Shown in pieces: positions 40,031-50,774 of a DNA stretch of 64,000 nucleotides. The position numbers were made by a program, and so were the translations under genes. The stretch spans positions 78,777 to 142,776 of the forward strand of contig JADZEE010000080.1 of the NCBI GenBank assembly GCA_020850735.1, given 5' to 3'. The notes beneath the pieces are model-generated. The model was given only the letters and a program-made list of their open reading frames with translations. It was not told where the DNA came from and made no database searches. Numbering within the stretch: position 1 is the first letter of the stretch; each line of letters starts with the position of its first letter. Source of the stretch: Gammaproteobacteria bacterium. GTDB lineage: Bacteria; Pseudomonadota; Gammaproteobacteria; JADZEE01.

Positions 40031-41346
40031 ACGAACTGCTTCAGCCGGTCGGCATCGGGGAGCCGGCCGAGCACCTCGGTCTCCACGCGCGCGCGCAGGC
40101 CCGCGTGCGTCAGACCCGCGAGCACGTCGTCGGCGAATGCATAGACCAGGAGGCTGCGCGCGGTATCGAGCTCGATGCCGCGTGAACGCAGGTAGAACAG
40201 CGCGGTGGCGTCGATCTGGCCGACCGTGGCGCCATGGCTGCACTGCACGTCGTCGACGTAAATCTCCAGCTCCGGCTTGGTGTCGATTTCCGCCGTGGGC
40301 GCGAGCAGCAGATTGCGGTTGGACTGGTGTGCAACGCTCTTCACGGCCTGCTCGTGCACGACGACCTTGCCGTTGAATACACCCCGGGCGTGGTCGTTGA
40401 GAACGCCCCGGTAGATTTCCTCGCTCACCGTATGCGCGACGAGGTGATCGACCCGGGTGTGGTGATCGACGTGCTGGCGGCCGCGGGCGACGTACAGACC
40501 GCGCAGCGTCGCGCTGGCACCCGCGCCGGCGAGGCGCACGCGCAGGTCGTGACGCGCGAGGCGCGCGCCGAGCGATATCGAGTGCTGTACCAGCTCGCTG
40601 TCGCGCTCCTGCTCCACTCCCATCCAGCCGATGTGGTAGGTGTTCAGCGACTCCTGCTGGAGCTTGACGTGGTGCAGCTTCGCACCGCGACCGAGTCGCG
40701 CCAGCGTCACGGCGTTGGTGAAGCTCGTGGCCTCGGCGACGCCCGCGTAATGCTCGATGACGTCGGCTTCGGCGCCGTCGCCCAGCTCGATGACCACGCG
40801 CGGGTACTGCGCCAGGTCCGCGGTCGCCGCCGTAGTGAGGAACAGCAGGTGCAGCGTGCCGGCGAGGCGCGTGTCGCCGGGCACGGATACGAATACGCCG
40901 TCGCCGCCGAGCGCGGCATTCATGGCCGCGAAGGCGGGTGCGTCGTCGTCGGTTTCGAAGCGCGCCCGCAACGCCGCGGCGTCGCGACCGATCGCCGTGG
41001 CGAGCGATTCGATCCGCGTGCCCGCCGGCAGACCGTCCAGGGCGCCGAGGCTCGCGACGTGGTGGCCGTCGACGAACACCAGGCGCAGGTCACCGAGGGC
41101 ACCGGCGCCGAAGTCCGCGAGCACCCCCTGCGCGGGCAGCGCGCCGGCGGTCGCACTGGCCCGGAACGCCTTACGCTCGATCGGCCCGACGTTGGTGTAC
41201 TTCCAGGTCTCCTCGCGCAGGGTCGGAAAGCCGGCGTTCAGGAACCGTGCCAGCGCCGCCTCGCGAACCGGCGCGAGCGCGGTCCCGCCGGGCAGCTCGT
41301 GCCGCAGGCGCGCGAATTCCTCGCGATAGTGCTCGACGCCGGTCAC
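40027..41346 (-). CDS. sufD: Fe-S cluster assembly protein SufD
   Basis: LHHVKLQQESLNTYHI, VDDVQCSHGATVGQIDATALFYLRSRGI. Confidence 0.93.
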   Translation of the reverse strand: MTGVEHYREEFARLRHELPGGTALAPVREAALARFLNAGFPTLREETWKYTNVGPIERKAFRASATAGALPAQGVLADFGAGALGDLRLVFVDGHHVASLGALDGLPAGTRIESLATAIGRDAAALRARFETDDDAPAFAAMNAALGGDGVFVSVPGDTRLAGTLHLLFLTTAATADLAQYPRVVIELGDGAEADVIEHYAGVAEATSFTNAVTLARLGRGAKLHHVKLQQESLNTYHIGWMGVEQERDSELVQHSISLGARLARHDLRVRLAGAGASATLRGLYVARGRQHVDHHTRVDHLVAHTVSEEIYRGVLNDHARGVFNGKVVVHEQAVKSVAHQSNRNLLLAPTAEIDTKPELEIYVDDVQCSHGATVGQIDATALFYLRSRGIELDTARSLLVYAFADDVLAGLTHAGLRARVETEVLGRLPDADRLKQFV

Positions 41347-42113
41347 GCCGCGGCCTCCTCCCGGACCCAGTCGTAACCACGCTCTTCGAGCGCCAGAGCG
41401 AGCTCCGGGCCGCCGCTGCGCACGATGCGCCCGCCGAGCAGCACGTGTACCCGGTCCGGCACGATGTGATTGAGCAGGCGCTGGTAATGGGTGACGAGTA
41501 TGAACGAGCGGTCCGGCCCGCGCAGACAGTTGACGCCATCGGCGACGATCTTCAGCGCGTCGATGTCGAGGCCCGAGTCGGTTTCGTCCAGGATCGCGAG
41601 GCGCGGTTCGAGCACGGCCATCTGGAAAATCTCGTTACGCTTTTTCTCGCCGCCAGAGAAGCCCTCGTTCACCGCACGCGAGATCATGCTGTCGTCGAGC
41701 TCGAGCAGCTTCATCTTCTCGCGCACCAGGGCGAGGAAATCGGCCGCGTCCAGCTCGGGATCACCGCCATGCCTGCGGATCGCGTTCAGGGCCGCTTTCA
41801 GCAGGTACACGTTGTTCACTCCCGGGATCTCGACGGGGTACTGGAAGGCGAGAAACACGCCCTTCCAGGCACGTTCCTCCGGCGTGAGATCGAGCAGATT
41901 GCGTCCGTCCAGCAGCACCTCGCCGGCGCTCACCTGGTAACCGTCCCGTCCCGCGAGAACGTGCGCGAGCGTGGATTTGCCCGATCCGTTCAGGCCCATG
42001 ATGGCGTGCACTTCGCCCGCCGCGACCTCCAGGTCCAGGCCGTGCAGGATGGTCTTGCCCTCCACGCCGGCGTGCAGATTACGAATGCTGAGCAGTGTGT
42101 CTTTGCGTGTCAT
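41343..42113 (-). CDS. sufC: Fe-S cluster assembly ATPase SufC
   Basis: IMGLNGSGKSTLAHVLAGRDGYQV, FSGGEKKRNEIFQM, ILDETDSGLDIDALKIVADGVN. Confidence 0.96.
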   Translation of the reverse strand: MTRKDTLLSIRNLHAGVEGKTILHGLDLEVAAGEVHAIMGLNGSGKSTLAHVLAGRDGYQVSAGEVLLDGRNLLDLTPEERAWKGVFLAFQYPVEIPGVNNVYLLKAALNAIRRHGGDPELDAADFLALVREKMKLLELDDSMISRAVNEGFSGGEKKRNEIFQMAVLEPRLAILDETDSGLDIDALKIVADGVNCLRGPDRSFILVTHYQRLLNHIVPDRVHVLLGGRIVRSGGPELALALEERGYDWVREEAAA

Positions 42114-42127
42114 GTTCCGTTCGTCCT

Positions 42128-43576
42128 TCAGCCGATCGCGCCTTCGAGGCTGATGCCGAGCAGCTTCTGCGCTTCCACCGCGAACTCCATCGGCAGTTCC
42201 TTGAACACCTGCTTGCAGAAGCCGTTCACGATCATGTTGACGGCGTCCTCCTCGGCGATGCCGCGGCTGCGGCAGTAAAACAGCTGATCCTCGCTGATCT
42301 TCGATGTCGAGGCCTCGTGCTCGACCTGCGCGGTCGGGTTCTTCACCTCGATGTAAGGAAACGTGTGCGCGCCGCAGCGATCGCCGATCAGCAGCGAGTC
42401 GCAGCGGGTGTAGTTGCGCGCTCCCTCGGCACCGGCGCCGATCTTGACCAGACCCCGATAGGCGTTCTGGCCCCGGCCGGCCGAAATGCCCTTGGAGACG
42501 ATGGTGCTGCGGGTGTTGCGCCCCAGGTGGATCATCTTCGTTCCGGTGTCCGCCTGCTGGCACAGGTTGGCGAGGGCGACGGAATAGAACTCGCCCACCG
42601 AGTTGTCGCCGCGCAGCAGACAGCTCGGATACTTCCAGGTGATGGCCGAGCCGGTTTCCACCTGGGTCCAGGAGATTTTGGAGTTGGCGCCGCGGCAATC
42701 ACCGCGCTTGGTGACGAAGTTGAAGATGCCGCCACGCCCCTGCTCGTCGCCCGGGTACCAGTTCTGCACCGTCGAGTACTTGATCCGGGCATCATCCAGC
42801 GCCACGAGCTCCACCACGGCGGCGTGCAGCTGGTTCTCGTCCCGCATCGGCGCCGTGCAGCCCTCCAGGTAGGACACGCTGCTGCCCTCGTCGGCGATGA
42901 TGAGCGTGCGCTCGAACTGGCCCGTCTTGGCGGCGTTGATGCGGAAATAGGTGGACAGCTCCATGGGACAGCGCGTGCCCCTGGGGACGTAGCAGAACGA
43001 ACCGTCGGTGAACACGGCCGAGTTCAGCGCGGCGAAGAAATTGTCGCCGGGTGGCACCACCGAGCCGAGGTACTTGCGCACCAGCTCCGGGTGCTGCTGC
43101 ACCGCTTCGGAGAACGGGCAGAAGATCACCCCGGCCGCGGCGAGCTTGTCTTTGAAGGTCGTCGCCACGGAGACGCTGTCGAATACGGCGTCTACCGCGA
43201 CGCCCGCGAGCATCTCCTGCTCGCGCAGGGGGATGCCGAGCTTTTCGTAGGTTTCGAGCAGCTTCGGATCGACCTCGTCCAGACTCTTGGGACCGTCGGC
43301 CCTGGACTTCGGCGCCGAGTAGTAGGAGATCGCCTGGTAGTCGATGGGTACGTAGCGCACGTGTGCCCAGCGCGGCTCGCTCATCTCGAGCCAGTGCCGG
43401 TAGGCGGTCAGGCGCCACTCGAGCAGCCACTCGGGCTCGTTCTTCTTTTTCGAGATGAAGGTGATGACGCCTTCGTTCAGCCCGGGCGGGACGGTATCCG
43501 CCTCGAGATCGGTGTAGAAGCCAGCGCCGTACTCGCGCGTGACCAGGGCCTGCACTTCGCTCGACTTGGTCGCCAT
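42128..43576 (-). CDS. sufB: Fe-S cluster assembly protein SufB
   Basis: [75 protein letters not shown]. Confidence 0.96.
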   Translation of the reverse strand: MATKSSEVQALVTREYGAGFYTDLEADTVPPGLNEGVITFISKKKNEPEWLLEWRLTAYRHWLEMSEPRWAHVRYVPIDYQAISYYSAPKSRADGPKSLDEVDPKLLETYEKLGIPLREQEMLAGVAVDAVFDSVSVATTFKDKLAAAGVIFCPFSEAVQQHPELVRKYLGSVVPPGDNFFAALNSAVFTDGSFCYVPRGTRCPMELSTYFRINAAKTGQFERTLIIADEGSSVSYLEGCTAPMRDENQLHAAVVELVALDDARIKYSTVQNWYPGDEQGRGGIFNFVTKRGDCRGANSKISWTQVETGSAITWKYPSCLLRGDNSVGEFYSVALANLCQQADTGTKMIHLGRNTRSTIVSKGISAGRGQNAYRGLVKIGAGAEGARNYTRCDSLLIGDRCGAHTFPYIEVKNPTAQVEHEASTSKISEDQLFYCRSRGIAEEDAVNMIVNGFCKQVFKELPMEFAVEAQKLLGISLEGAIG

Positions 43577-43602
43577 CGTTGCTCTCGTACTCGCGCGCCG
43601 AC

Positions 43603-43932
43603 TCAGACGCTGAAGCTCTCGCCGCAGCCGCAACTGGCCTTGACGTTCGGATTCTGGAAGCGGAACGCGAAATTCAGGCCCTCGCGGACGTAATCGACCT
43701 GCGTGCCGACCAGGAAGGGCAGGCTGGTGCGGTCCACGACCAGCTTGATGCCGTGTGACTCGAATACCTCGTCTGTGGCTTCAATCGCATCGGCCACCTC
43801 GACGACGTAGGCATAGCCGGAGCAGCCGGTGGTCTTTACGCGCAGGCGTACGCCCGCGGCCTGCGCCTGGTCGGTGAGGTAGCCGCGCATGTGTCCGGCG
43901 GCGCGTTCGGTCAGTGAAATGGTTCGCAGCAT
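43603..43932 (-). CDS. sufA: A-type Fe-S carrier (SufA/IscA family)
   Basis: [44 protein letters not shown] ... CGCGESFSV. Confidence 0.9.
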   Translation of the reverse strand: MLRTISLTERAAGHMRGYLTDQAQAAGVRLRVKTTGCSGYAYVVEVADAIEATDEVFESHGIKLVVDRTSLPFLVGTQVDYVREGLNFAFRFQNPNVKASCGCGESFSV

Positions 43933-43946
43933 GGTCCTGGTGATCG

Positions 43947-44429
43947 TCACACTTTGATGAGTGGGAATCTGGTCTTGGTCGCGCCACGCAGGGCACCGGT
44001 GTCCTGGCGGGCGCTGACGTCACGGACGCCACGCTGGCCGACCAGCCGTGCGAGACTGATGTCGCCCAGGAAGCTCTCGATCTGGCGGCTGAGATCTTCC
44101 CACAGATCGTGGGTGAGACAGCGTTCTTCGCCCTGGCAGTTCTTCCTGCCCCCGCAGCGGGTGGCGTCGACGGTCTCGTCCACCGCGCGGATCACCTCGG
44201 CCACGGAAATCGCGTCCGTGGGGCGACCGAGCCGGTAACCGCCGCCGGGACCGCGGGCACTGTTGACCAGCCCGCCACGGCGCAAGCGCACGAACAGCTG
44301 TTCCAGGTAGGACAGGGAAATGCCCTGCCGAGCGGCGATCTCGGCGAGCGCTATCGGGCCGCGGTCATAGTGCAGCGCAAGATCCAGCATTGCCGTCACG
44401 GCGTAGCGGCCTTTGGTCGTCAGACGCAT
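43947..44429 (-). CDS. iscR: Rrf2-family Fe-S regulator IscR
   Basis: [69 protein letters not shown]; Cys motif [13 protein letters not shown]. Confidence 0.95.
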   Translation of the reverse strand: MRLTTKGRYAVTAMLDLALHYDRGPIALAEIAARQGISLSYLEQLFVRLRRGGLVNSARGPGGGYRLGRPTDAISVAEVIRAVDETVDATRCGGRKNCQGEERCLTHDLWEDLSRQIESFLGDISLARLVGQRGVRDVSARQDTGALRGATKTRFPLIKV

Positions 44430-44485
44430 GGCGTTGTTCCTGGTCCGGTGTCCGGCCTCGGCGAACAAGGTCAGCGCAGGCTCGC

Positions 44486-44510
44486 ATATCCGACTAATTT
44501 AGTCAAGAAT
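44486..44510 (-). promoter_or_regulatory. IscR type-1-like operator upstream of iscR
   Basis: On the minus strand ATTCTTGACTAAATTAGTCGGATAT, close to the known type-1 consensus ATASYYGACTRWWWYAGTCRRSTAT. Confidence 0.8.
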
Positions 44511-44543
44511 TAAACCGGACGAAGTCCTCGTTCCGCGTGTCCG

Positions 44544-45284
44544 TCAGCCCGGGCGTTTGTCGCTGATCCAGCGGTCGGCCGTGGCCGACTCGTCGGCGCG
44601 CAGGGCATCGAGGGCGGCCTTGAGCCCGCTCAGATCCGCATCCACGGTTTCGAGGTGGTCGAGCACCGAGTCGATGGCCTGGGCGACCGGGTCGGGCATG
44701 TCGCTGCTGGTGCCGTAGGCGTCGAAACCGATCTTGTGCGCCATCGCCTCGCGGCGCCGGCTCCGGTCGTCGCCGGTACCCACGACCCGGCCGGGAATAC
44801 CGACCACGGTGGCGGCGTCGGGAACGTCCTTGACCACCACGGCATTGGAGCCGATGCGGGCTCCGGCGCCAATGGTAATCGGCCCGAGCACCTTGGCGCC
44901 GGCGCCGACCACCACGTTGTTGCCGAGCGTCGGATGGCGTTTGCCCTTCTGCCAGGTCGTCCCGCCGAGGGTCACGCCGTGGTAGAGCGTGCAATCGTCA
45001 CCGACTTCCGAGGTCTCGCCGATGACCACGCCCATGCCGTGATCGATGAAGAATCGCCGGCCGATGCTGGCGCCGGGGTGGATCTCGATACCGGTTGCGA
45101 AGCGGGTCAGATGGGACAGAAAGCGCGCGAGCCACTTCAGTCCCAGCTGCCACAGGCGGTGATTCAGGCGGTGCATGATGATGGCGTGCACGCCCGGATA
45201 GGTCGTCAGCACCTCGAACGTCGTGCGCGCCGCCGGGTCGCGCTCGAATACGCAGGCGATGTCTTCTCTGACGCGCTCGAACAT
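44544..45284 (-). CDS. cysE: Serine O-acetyltransferase
   Basis: [90 protein letters not shown] hexapeptide repeats. Confidence 0.95.
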   Translation of the reverse strand: MFERVREDIACVFERDPAARTTFEVLTTYPGVHAIIMHRLNHRLWQLGLKWLARFLSHLTRFATGIEIHPGASIGRRFFIDHGMGVVIGETSEVGDDCTLYHGVTLGGTTWQKGKRHPTLGNNVVVGAGAKVLGPITIGAGARIGSNAVVVKDVPDAATVVGIPGRVVGTGDDRSRRREAMAHKIGFDAYGTSSDMPDPVAQAIDSVLDHLETVDADLSGLKAALDALRADESATADRWISDKRPG

Positions 45285-45395
45285 GACCGTCCTCTCCGTG
45301 CCGTCGCAGAGTTTAGACCATGTGCGGCGTGCGATGCTCCCTCGACGCGTCGGGCGCCGGCCCGCACGGGCGTCGCGGCGGTCGTGCCCGCAGCG

Positions 45396-48200
45396 TCAGC
45401 GCGGCGCCCGCAGCGCCGCAATACGGATCCGCTGGGCGCCGAGCCGGCTGTGCGCGTCCTCGATCTGCAGCAGCCGCGCACGCTCCCTGGCGACGACCTC
45501 GGCGGGCGCGCGGCTGACGAAATTCTCGTTTGCCAGCTTGCCCCGTACGCGCAGCAGCTCGGCATCGAGTTTTTCGATTTCCTTGTCCAGCCGGGCGCAT
45601 TCGGCGACCGGATCGATCAGGTCCGCGAGCGGCACGAGCAGGGTCATGTCGCCGGCCAGCGCGGTGGCGGCCTCGGGCGGTTCGCCCGCCTCGTGCGCGG
45701 TGATGGCGGACAGACGGGCGAGCGCGGTCAGCTCGGCACGGTTGTGCTCCAGCCAGTCGCGTTCCGCCGGGCTGCCGCCCCGCACGAGCAGCGGCAGCGC
45801 GCGACCGGGCGCAATGTCCATCTCCGCGCGGATGCGGCGCACGCCGAGCACGAACTGCTGCAGCCAGCCGAATTGCACCACGGCCTGCTCGTCGCGGTGG
45901 TGCGCCACCGTGTGCGGATACGCGGCCAGCGAGATGGTTTCACCGCTCGCGCGCGCCAGCGGTGCGACGCGCTGCCAGATTTCCTCGGTGATGAACGGCA
46001 TCAGCGGATGGGCCAGCCGCAGCACCGTTTCCAGGTTCTGCACCAGTGCGGCCCGGGTGCCGGCCTTGCGCAGCTCGTCCGCGGCCGGATCGTTGAGCAC
46101 GGCCTTGGCGTACTCGATGTACCAGTCGCAGTATTCCTCCCAGACGAAGGTGTAGATCGCCTGGGCGGCGAGATCGAAACGATAACCGGCAAACGCGGAG
46201 GTCACCGCGCCCACGGTCACGTCCAGGCGGCTCGCCACCCAGCGGTCGGCGAGACTCGTCCCGGGCGTGGCCGCCACCGGCGCGCCCTCGACCATCTGCA
46301 GCACGAACCGCGCGGCGTTCCAGAGCTTGTTGCAGAAATTGCGGTAGCCCTCGATGCGGCCGAGATCGAAGTTGATGTTGCGACCTGGCGAGGCCAGTGC
46401 CGCGAAAGTGAACCGCAGGGCATCGGTGCCGTAGCCCGCGATCCCCTGCGGGAACTGCCGGCGTGTCGCGGCGGCGATCTTCGGCGCATCCTGCGGACGC
46501 ATCAGCCCGCTGGTGCGCTTGGCCACCAGGGCTTCGGGGTCGATGCCGTCGATGAGATCGATCGGGTCGAGTATGTTGCCCTTGGACTTGGACATCTTCT
46601 GTCCGTCCTGGTCGCGGACCAGCCCGTGGATGTAGACCTCGCGAAACGGCACCGCGCCCATGAACTTCATCCCCATCATGATCATGCGCGCGACCCAGAA
46701 GAAAATGATGTCGAAGCCGGTGACGAGCACGCTGGTGGGGTAGAAGGTCGCGAGTTCCGGTGTCTCGTCGGGCCAGCCCAGCGTCGAGAACGGCCACAAC
46801 GCCGAGGAGAACCAGGTGTCGAGCACGTCCGGGTCCTGTTCGAGCTGGACGTCGCCGGCGAGCCCGTGCCGGGCGCGTACCGCGGCCTCGCTGGCACCGA
46901 CGTAGACGTTGCCGTGCGTGTCGTACCAGGCGGGAATGCGATGTCCCCACCAGAGCTGGCGGCTGATGCACCAGTCCTCGATCCGGCGCATCCAGTCGAA
47001 GTAGGTCTTGGCCCAGCTCTCGGGCACGAAACGGATGCGTCCGTCCTCGACCGCGGCGATGGCGGGCTCGGCGAGCGGCGCCGCGCGCACGTACCACTGG
47101 TCGGTCAGGTACGGTTCGATCACCGCGTGGCTGCGGTCGCCGCGCGGCACCATGAGCTTGTGCGGCTCGACGCGCTCGATCAGCCCCGCCGCCTCGAGAT
47201 CCGCAACGATGCGCCGGCGCGCTTCGTAGCGGTCGAGGCCGCGATAGGCCTGCGCGCCGTTGTCACCGATCGCCGCGTCCGCGGTGAAGATGTTGATGAG
47301 ACCCCCGCAGGGCTGGCTGGTGAAGCAGTGCTGGTCCTTGTGCCGCTGCCACACCGCATAGTCGTTGAAATCGTGCGCCGGGGTGATCTTGACGCAGCCG
47401 GAGCCGAAAGCCGGATCCACGTACTCATCCGCAATCACCGGGATCTCACGCCCGGTGAGCGGCAGCACCACCGTCCGGCCGAGCAGCGTGCGGTAGCGCG
47501 CGTCGTGCGGATGGACCGCCACGGCGGCGTCGCCGAGCATGGTTTCAGGTCGGGTGGTCGCGACCACCACGCTGCCGTCGCCGTCGCTGCAGGGGTAGCG
47601 GATGTGCCACAGACTGCCTTGCTCTTCCTCGGCGACCACCTCGAGGTCCGAGATCGCCGTGTGCAGCACCGGATCCCAGTTCACCAGCCGCTGGCCGCGG
47701 TAGATCAGCCCTTCCTCGTACAGCCGCACGAATACTTCGGTGACCGCTCTGGACAGTCCCTCGTCCAGGGTGAAACGCTCGCGGCTCCAGTCGAGCGAGG
47801 CGCCCATGCGCCGCAGCTGGCGGGTGATCATGCCGCCCGACTGCTCCTTCCAGCGCCACACTTCGGCCACGAACGCCTCGCGCCCCAGGTCGTGGCGGGA
47901 CTGGCCGCGCGCCGCCAGCTGGCGTTCGACCACCATCTGCGTGGCGATGCCGGCGTGGTCGGTACCGCCCTGCCACAGCGTGCGCCGGGCGTGCATGCGC
48001 TGGTAGCGGCTGAGCGCGTCCATGAGGGTGTCCTGAAAGGCGTGGCCCATGTGCAGGCTGCCGGTGACGTTCGGCGGCGGCAGCATGATGCAGTAGGGCG
48101 GGCCGTCGCCGGCCGGCCGGAACCAGCCGCGTTCCTCCCAGCGCGCGTACCAGCGGCTCTCGATGGTATGCGGATCGTAAGTCTTGTCCATGTCCGTCAT
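45396..48200 (-). CDS. valS: Valine--tRNA ligase
   Basis: [42 protein letters not shown] (HIGH), KMSKSKGN (KMSKS). Confidence 0.96.
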   Translation of the reverse strand: MTDMDKTYDPHTIESRWYARWEERGWFRPAGDGPPYCIMLPPPNVTGSLHMGHAFQDTLMDALSRYQRMHARRTLWQGGTDHAGIATQMVVERQLAARGQSRHDLGREAFVAEVWRWKEQSGGMITRQLRRMGASLDWSRERFTLDEGLSRAVTEVFVRLYEEGLIYRGQRLVNWDPVLHTAISDLEVVAEEEQGSLWHIRYPCSDGDGSVVVATTRPETMLGDAAVAVHPHDARYRTLLGRTVVLPLTGREIPVIADEYVDPAFGSGCVKITPAHDFNDYAVWQRHKDQHCFTSQPCGGLINIFTADAAIGDNGAQAYRGLDRYEARRRIVADLEAAGLIERVEPHKLMVPRGDRSHAVIEPYLTDQWYVRAAPLAEPAIAAVEDGRIRFVPESWAKTYFDWMRRIEDWCISRQLWWGHRIPAWYDTHGNVYVGASEAAVRARHGLAGDVQLEQDPDVLDTWFSSALWPFSTLGWPDETPELATFYPTSVLVTGFDIIFFWVARMIMMGMKFMGAVPFREVYIHGLVRDQDGQKMSKSKGNILDPIDLIDGIDPEALVAKRTSGLMRPQDAPKIAAATRRQFPQGIAGYGTDALRFTFAALASPGRNINFDLGRIEGYRNFCNKLWNAARFVLQMVEGAPVAATPGTSLADRWVASRLDVTVGAVTSAFAGYRFDLAAQAIYTFVWEEYCDWYIEYAKAVLNDPAADELRKAGTRAALVQNLETVLRLAHPLMPFITEEIWQRVAPLARASGETISLAAYPHTVAHHRDEQAVVQFGWLQQFVLGVRRIRAEMDIAPGRALPLLVRGGSPAERDWLEHNRAELTALARLSAITAHEAGEPPEAATALAGDMTLLVPLADLIDPVAECARLDKEIEKLDAELLRVRGKLANENFVSRAPAEVVARERARLLQIEDAHSRLGAQRIRIAALRAPR

Positions 48201-48516
48201 TTCCGTGCTGTGCGCCGTAGCCCCGATACCCGCGAGATCCTGCCCGACCAGCGTTTCGAGCTCTTCGATGATGTGGATGATGCGCTCGCGCTGCGGCGTG
48301 CCCTCCCGCCAGTCGTCCTCGTCCTCGTGTTCGTCGAAATCCGCCGGCAGCGACTCCTCGCCGCCGACCGCGTCGTGCAACACGGGCAGATCGCTGTCGC
48401 CGGGCGCCTGCTGCTCGGTCTCGATGAGCTTCTCGAGCGCGTCGATGGCATCTTCGATGCCACCCGCGCCGGTCTATCGGCCGTGTCCGGATTGCGCCAT
48501 GGCTGCGCCCGCGCCG

Positions 48517-48707
48517 CTCAGAGCTCGTGCAACGTTCGCCCGCCGCGGCGAGACGGTGCCCGGGCGTTCCCGGTCAGGCGCGGTGGGGCACGAAATCGCG
48601 CGCGCAGCGGGCCCGCGGAAACGATTCCGGGGGTCCCCGCAACACGGCCAGGGGCGTCCAGGGGCCGTCGCAGCAGGCGCGGTGATTGTGTCACGAGCTT
48701 TCAGTCG
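48517..48707 (-). repeat. Dispersed ~190-bp element, copy B, with terminal inverted repeats
   Basis: Reverse complement matches 9826-10015; begins CGACTGA at the holC stop; inverted ends AGCTCGTG/CACGAGCT (48692-48699, 48522-48529). Confidence 0.85.
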
Positions 48708-49129
48708 ACCTCGTGCGTCTCGAGCGCGTAGCCGCGCTCCTGGTAGTAGCGGTAACGTTCCCGCGCGGCCGCACGCCCGGCTTCGTCCGGCGGTACGATT
48801 TCGACGACGCGATCGAAGCGACTGAAGGCGGGTGATACCGGGTGACGCAGATTGATCATGACGTCCGTATGATCCTCGGGGGGTTCTGCCGTGCCCAGTT
48901 CCACGGCGCAGGCCGGCAGGTCCTCGTCGCCCAGCTGGCGGTGCGGCACGAAGCTCACGTCCCGAAACGTCCACAGCAACTCGTCCAGACGCGCCGCGCG
49001 CTGCGCCTCGTCCGCGTATACGTACACCCTCAGGCCCTGCTCAAAGGCCTTGGCGGCCACGCGGCAGGCGACGAGATCCGCGCTCGTGCGACCGCGCTCG
49101 CCGACGACGTAGAAATCGATCCGGGTCAC
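48701..49129 (-). CDS. holC: DNA polymerase III subunit chi (GTG start)
   Basis: VTRIDFYVVGERGRTSADLVACRVAAKAFEQGLRVYVYADEAQRAARLDELLWTFRDVSFVPH; between pepA and valS. Confidence 0.92.
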   Translation of the reverse strand: MTRIDFYVVGERGRTSADLVACRVAAKAFEQGLRVYVYADEAQRAARLDELLWTFRDVSFVPHRQLGDEDLPACAVELGTAEPPEDHTDVMINLRHPVSPAFSRFDRVVEIVPPDEAGRAAARERYRYYQERGYALETHEVD

Positions 49130-50619
49130 GCGCAGCGTGCGCGCAGGAACTCGACCAGCAACGGCACGGGTCGACCGGTAGCGCCCTTTTCCTTGCCCGT
49201 CCGGTACGCCGTGCCGGCGATATCGAGATGCGCCCAGTTCAATTTCTTGGTGAAGCGTGCCAGGAAGCAAGCCGCAGTGATGGAGCCGGCCTCGCGGCCG
49301 CCGACGTTGGCCATGTCGGCGAAATTCGTATCCAGCTGGTTCTGGTATTCGTCCCACAGCGGCAGCTGCCAGGCGCGGTCCCCGCTCACCTGCCCGGCGG
49401 TGAGCAGCGCGTCGGCCAGTGGCTGGTGGTTGCTGAACAGCCCGCTCGCGTGCTTGCCCAGCGCCACGACGCAGGCTCCGGTCAGCGTGGCGACGTCGAT
49501 CACCGCTTCGGGCTCGTAGCGCGCCGCATAGGTGAGCGCGTCGCACAGGATGAGTCGACCCTCGGCGTCGGTGTTCAGTATCTCGATGGTCTGCCCGGAC
49601 AGGCTGGTGACTACGTCGCCCGGCTTGATGGCGTTGCCCCCCGGCAGGTTCTCCGTCGCGGGCACCAGCGCGACCAGGTGCAACGGCAGCTTCATCCGGG
49701 CGACGGCGAGCAGCGTGCCGAACACGCTCGCGGCGCCGGACATGTCGAACTTCATCTCGTCCATGGCCGCCGCCGGCTTGATCGAGATGCCGCCGGAATC
49801 GAAGGTGACGCCCTTGCCGACGAGAGCGTAGGGGGCACGGCCGTCGGCAGGACCCCTGTACTCCATGATGATCAGCTTCGGCGGTTCGCGGCTGCCGCGC
49901 GCGACCGCGAGCAGCGCGCCCATGCCGAGCTTTTTCATCCGTGCGGCGTCGATCACCGTCGTGCGGATGGCAGGGAACTGGCGCCCGAGCAGGCGCGCCT
50001 GCTCGGCAAGATAGGTCGGGGTGCAGTAGTTCGCCGGCCGGTTGGCGAGATCGCGCGCGAGCTTCGCGCCGGCGGCGACCGATTCGCCGTCGGCGATCGC
50101 CCGTTCCGCCTGCGCCTGCTCGCCGGGTTCCAGCAGTCCGAAAGTGACCTTGCGCAGCTCGCGCGGTCCGGGTTTCTTCTTTTTCGTCTTCAGCTCGTCG
50201 AAAGCGTAGAGCGTGTCCCCGGTGATCTCGACCGCCTGGCGGATCTTCCAGTACGAATCACGTTGCGGCACTTCCAGCAGCGGCAGGTAGCTGAGCGCGT
50301 CGGCCACGCCCGCTTCCTGCAGCTGGCGCGTGCTGCGGGCGAGGACCTCGCGGTAACGCCGTTCATTGAAATCGCGCTCCCGGCCGCAACCGACCACCAG
50401 CAGCCGTTCGGCGGCGACCCCGGGGACCGTGTGCAGCATGACGCAATGGCCGTGACGTCCGTCGACGTCGCCGCGGCGCATGAGCTTGCCGATGGCGCCG
50501 CGGCTGGTCGTATCGAAACGCTGCGCGGGCTCGGACATGCGCCGTGCTTCGAACACCCCGACCACCGCGCAGGCGGCGCGCGTCTTTTGTGGAGAACCAC
50601 TGGTCGCGTCGAATTTCAT
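49126..50619 (-). CDS. pepA: Leucyl aminopeptidase
   Basis: VGKGVTFDSGGISIKPAAAMDEMKFDMSGAASV, NTDAEGRLILCDALTYA. Confidence 0.95.
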   Translation of the reverse strand: MKFDATSGSPQKTRAACAVVGVFEARRMSEPAQRFDTTSRGAIGKLMRRGDVDGRHGHCVMLHTVPGVAAERLLVVGCGRERDFNERRYREVLARSTRQLQEAGVADALSYLPLLEVPQRDSYWKIRQAVEITGDTLYAFDELKTKKKKPGPRELRKVTFGLLEPGEQAQAERAIADGESVAAGAKLARDLANRPANYCTPTYLAEQARLLGRQFPAIRTTVIDAARMKKLGMGALLAVARGSREPPKLIIMEYRGPADGRAPYALVGKGVTFDSGGISIKPAAAMDEMKFDMSGAASVFGTLLAVARMKLPLHLVALVPATENLPGGNAIKPGDVVTSLSGQTIEILNTDAEGRLILCDALTYAARYEPEAVIDVATLTGACVVALGKHASGLFSNHQPLADALLTAGQVSGDRAWQLPLWDEYQNQLDTNFADMANVGGREAGSITAACFLARFTKKLNWAHLDIAGTAYRTGKEKGATGRPVPLLVEFLRARCA

Positions 50620-50774
50620 GGCGAGCTCTTCGTCCTGACGGATGGTGATATCCGGCGCCGGCTTCGATGCACGGGCGCTGGCTGCGCGGATCGGCGCGTG
50701 CTACCGTTGCATTTGTCGCAGTCTATTCGTTTGCGAAAACCCGCGCAAAGCGCCCGCCGCCCGGTATTCCCATC

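Noticed and set aside
44655-48731. 1358-aa plus-strand ORF antisense to cysE and valS
   Set aside because: Spurious antisense frame; the opposite strand encodes unambiguous CysE and ValRS, and no domain is recognisable in the antisense translation.
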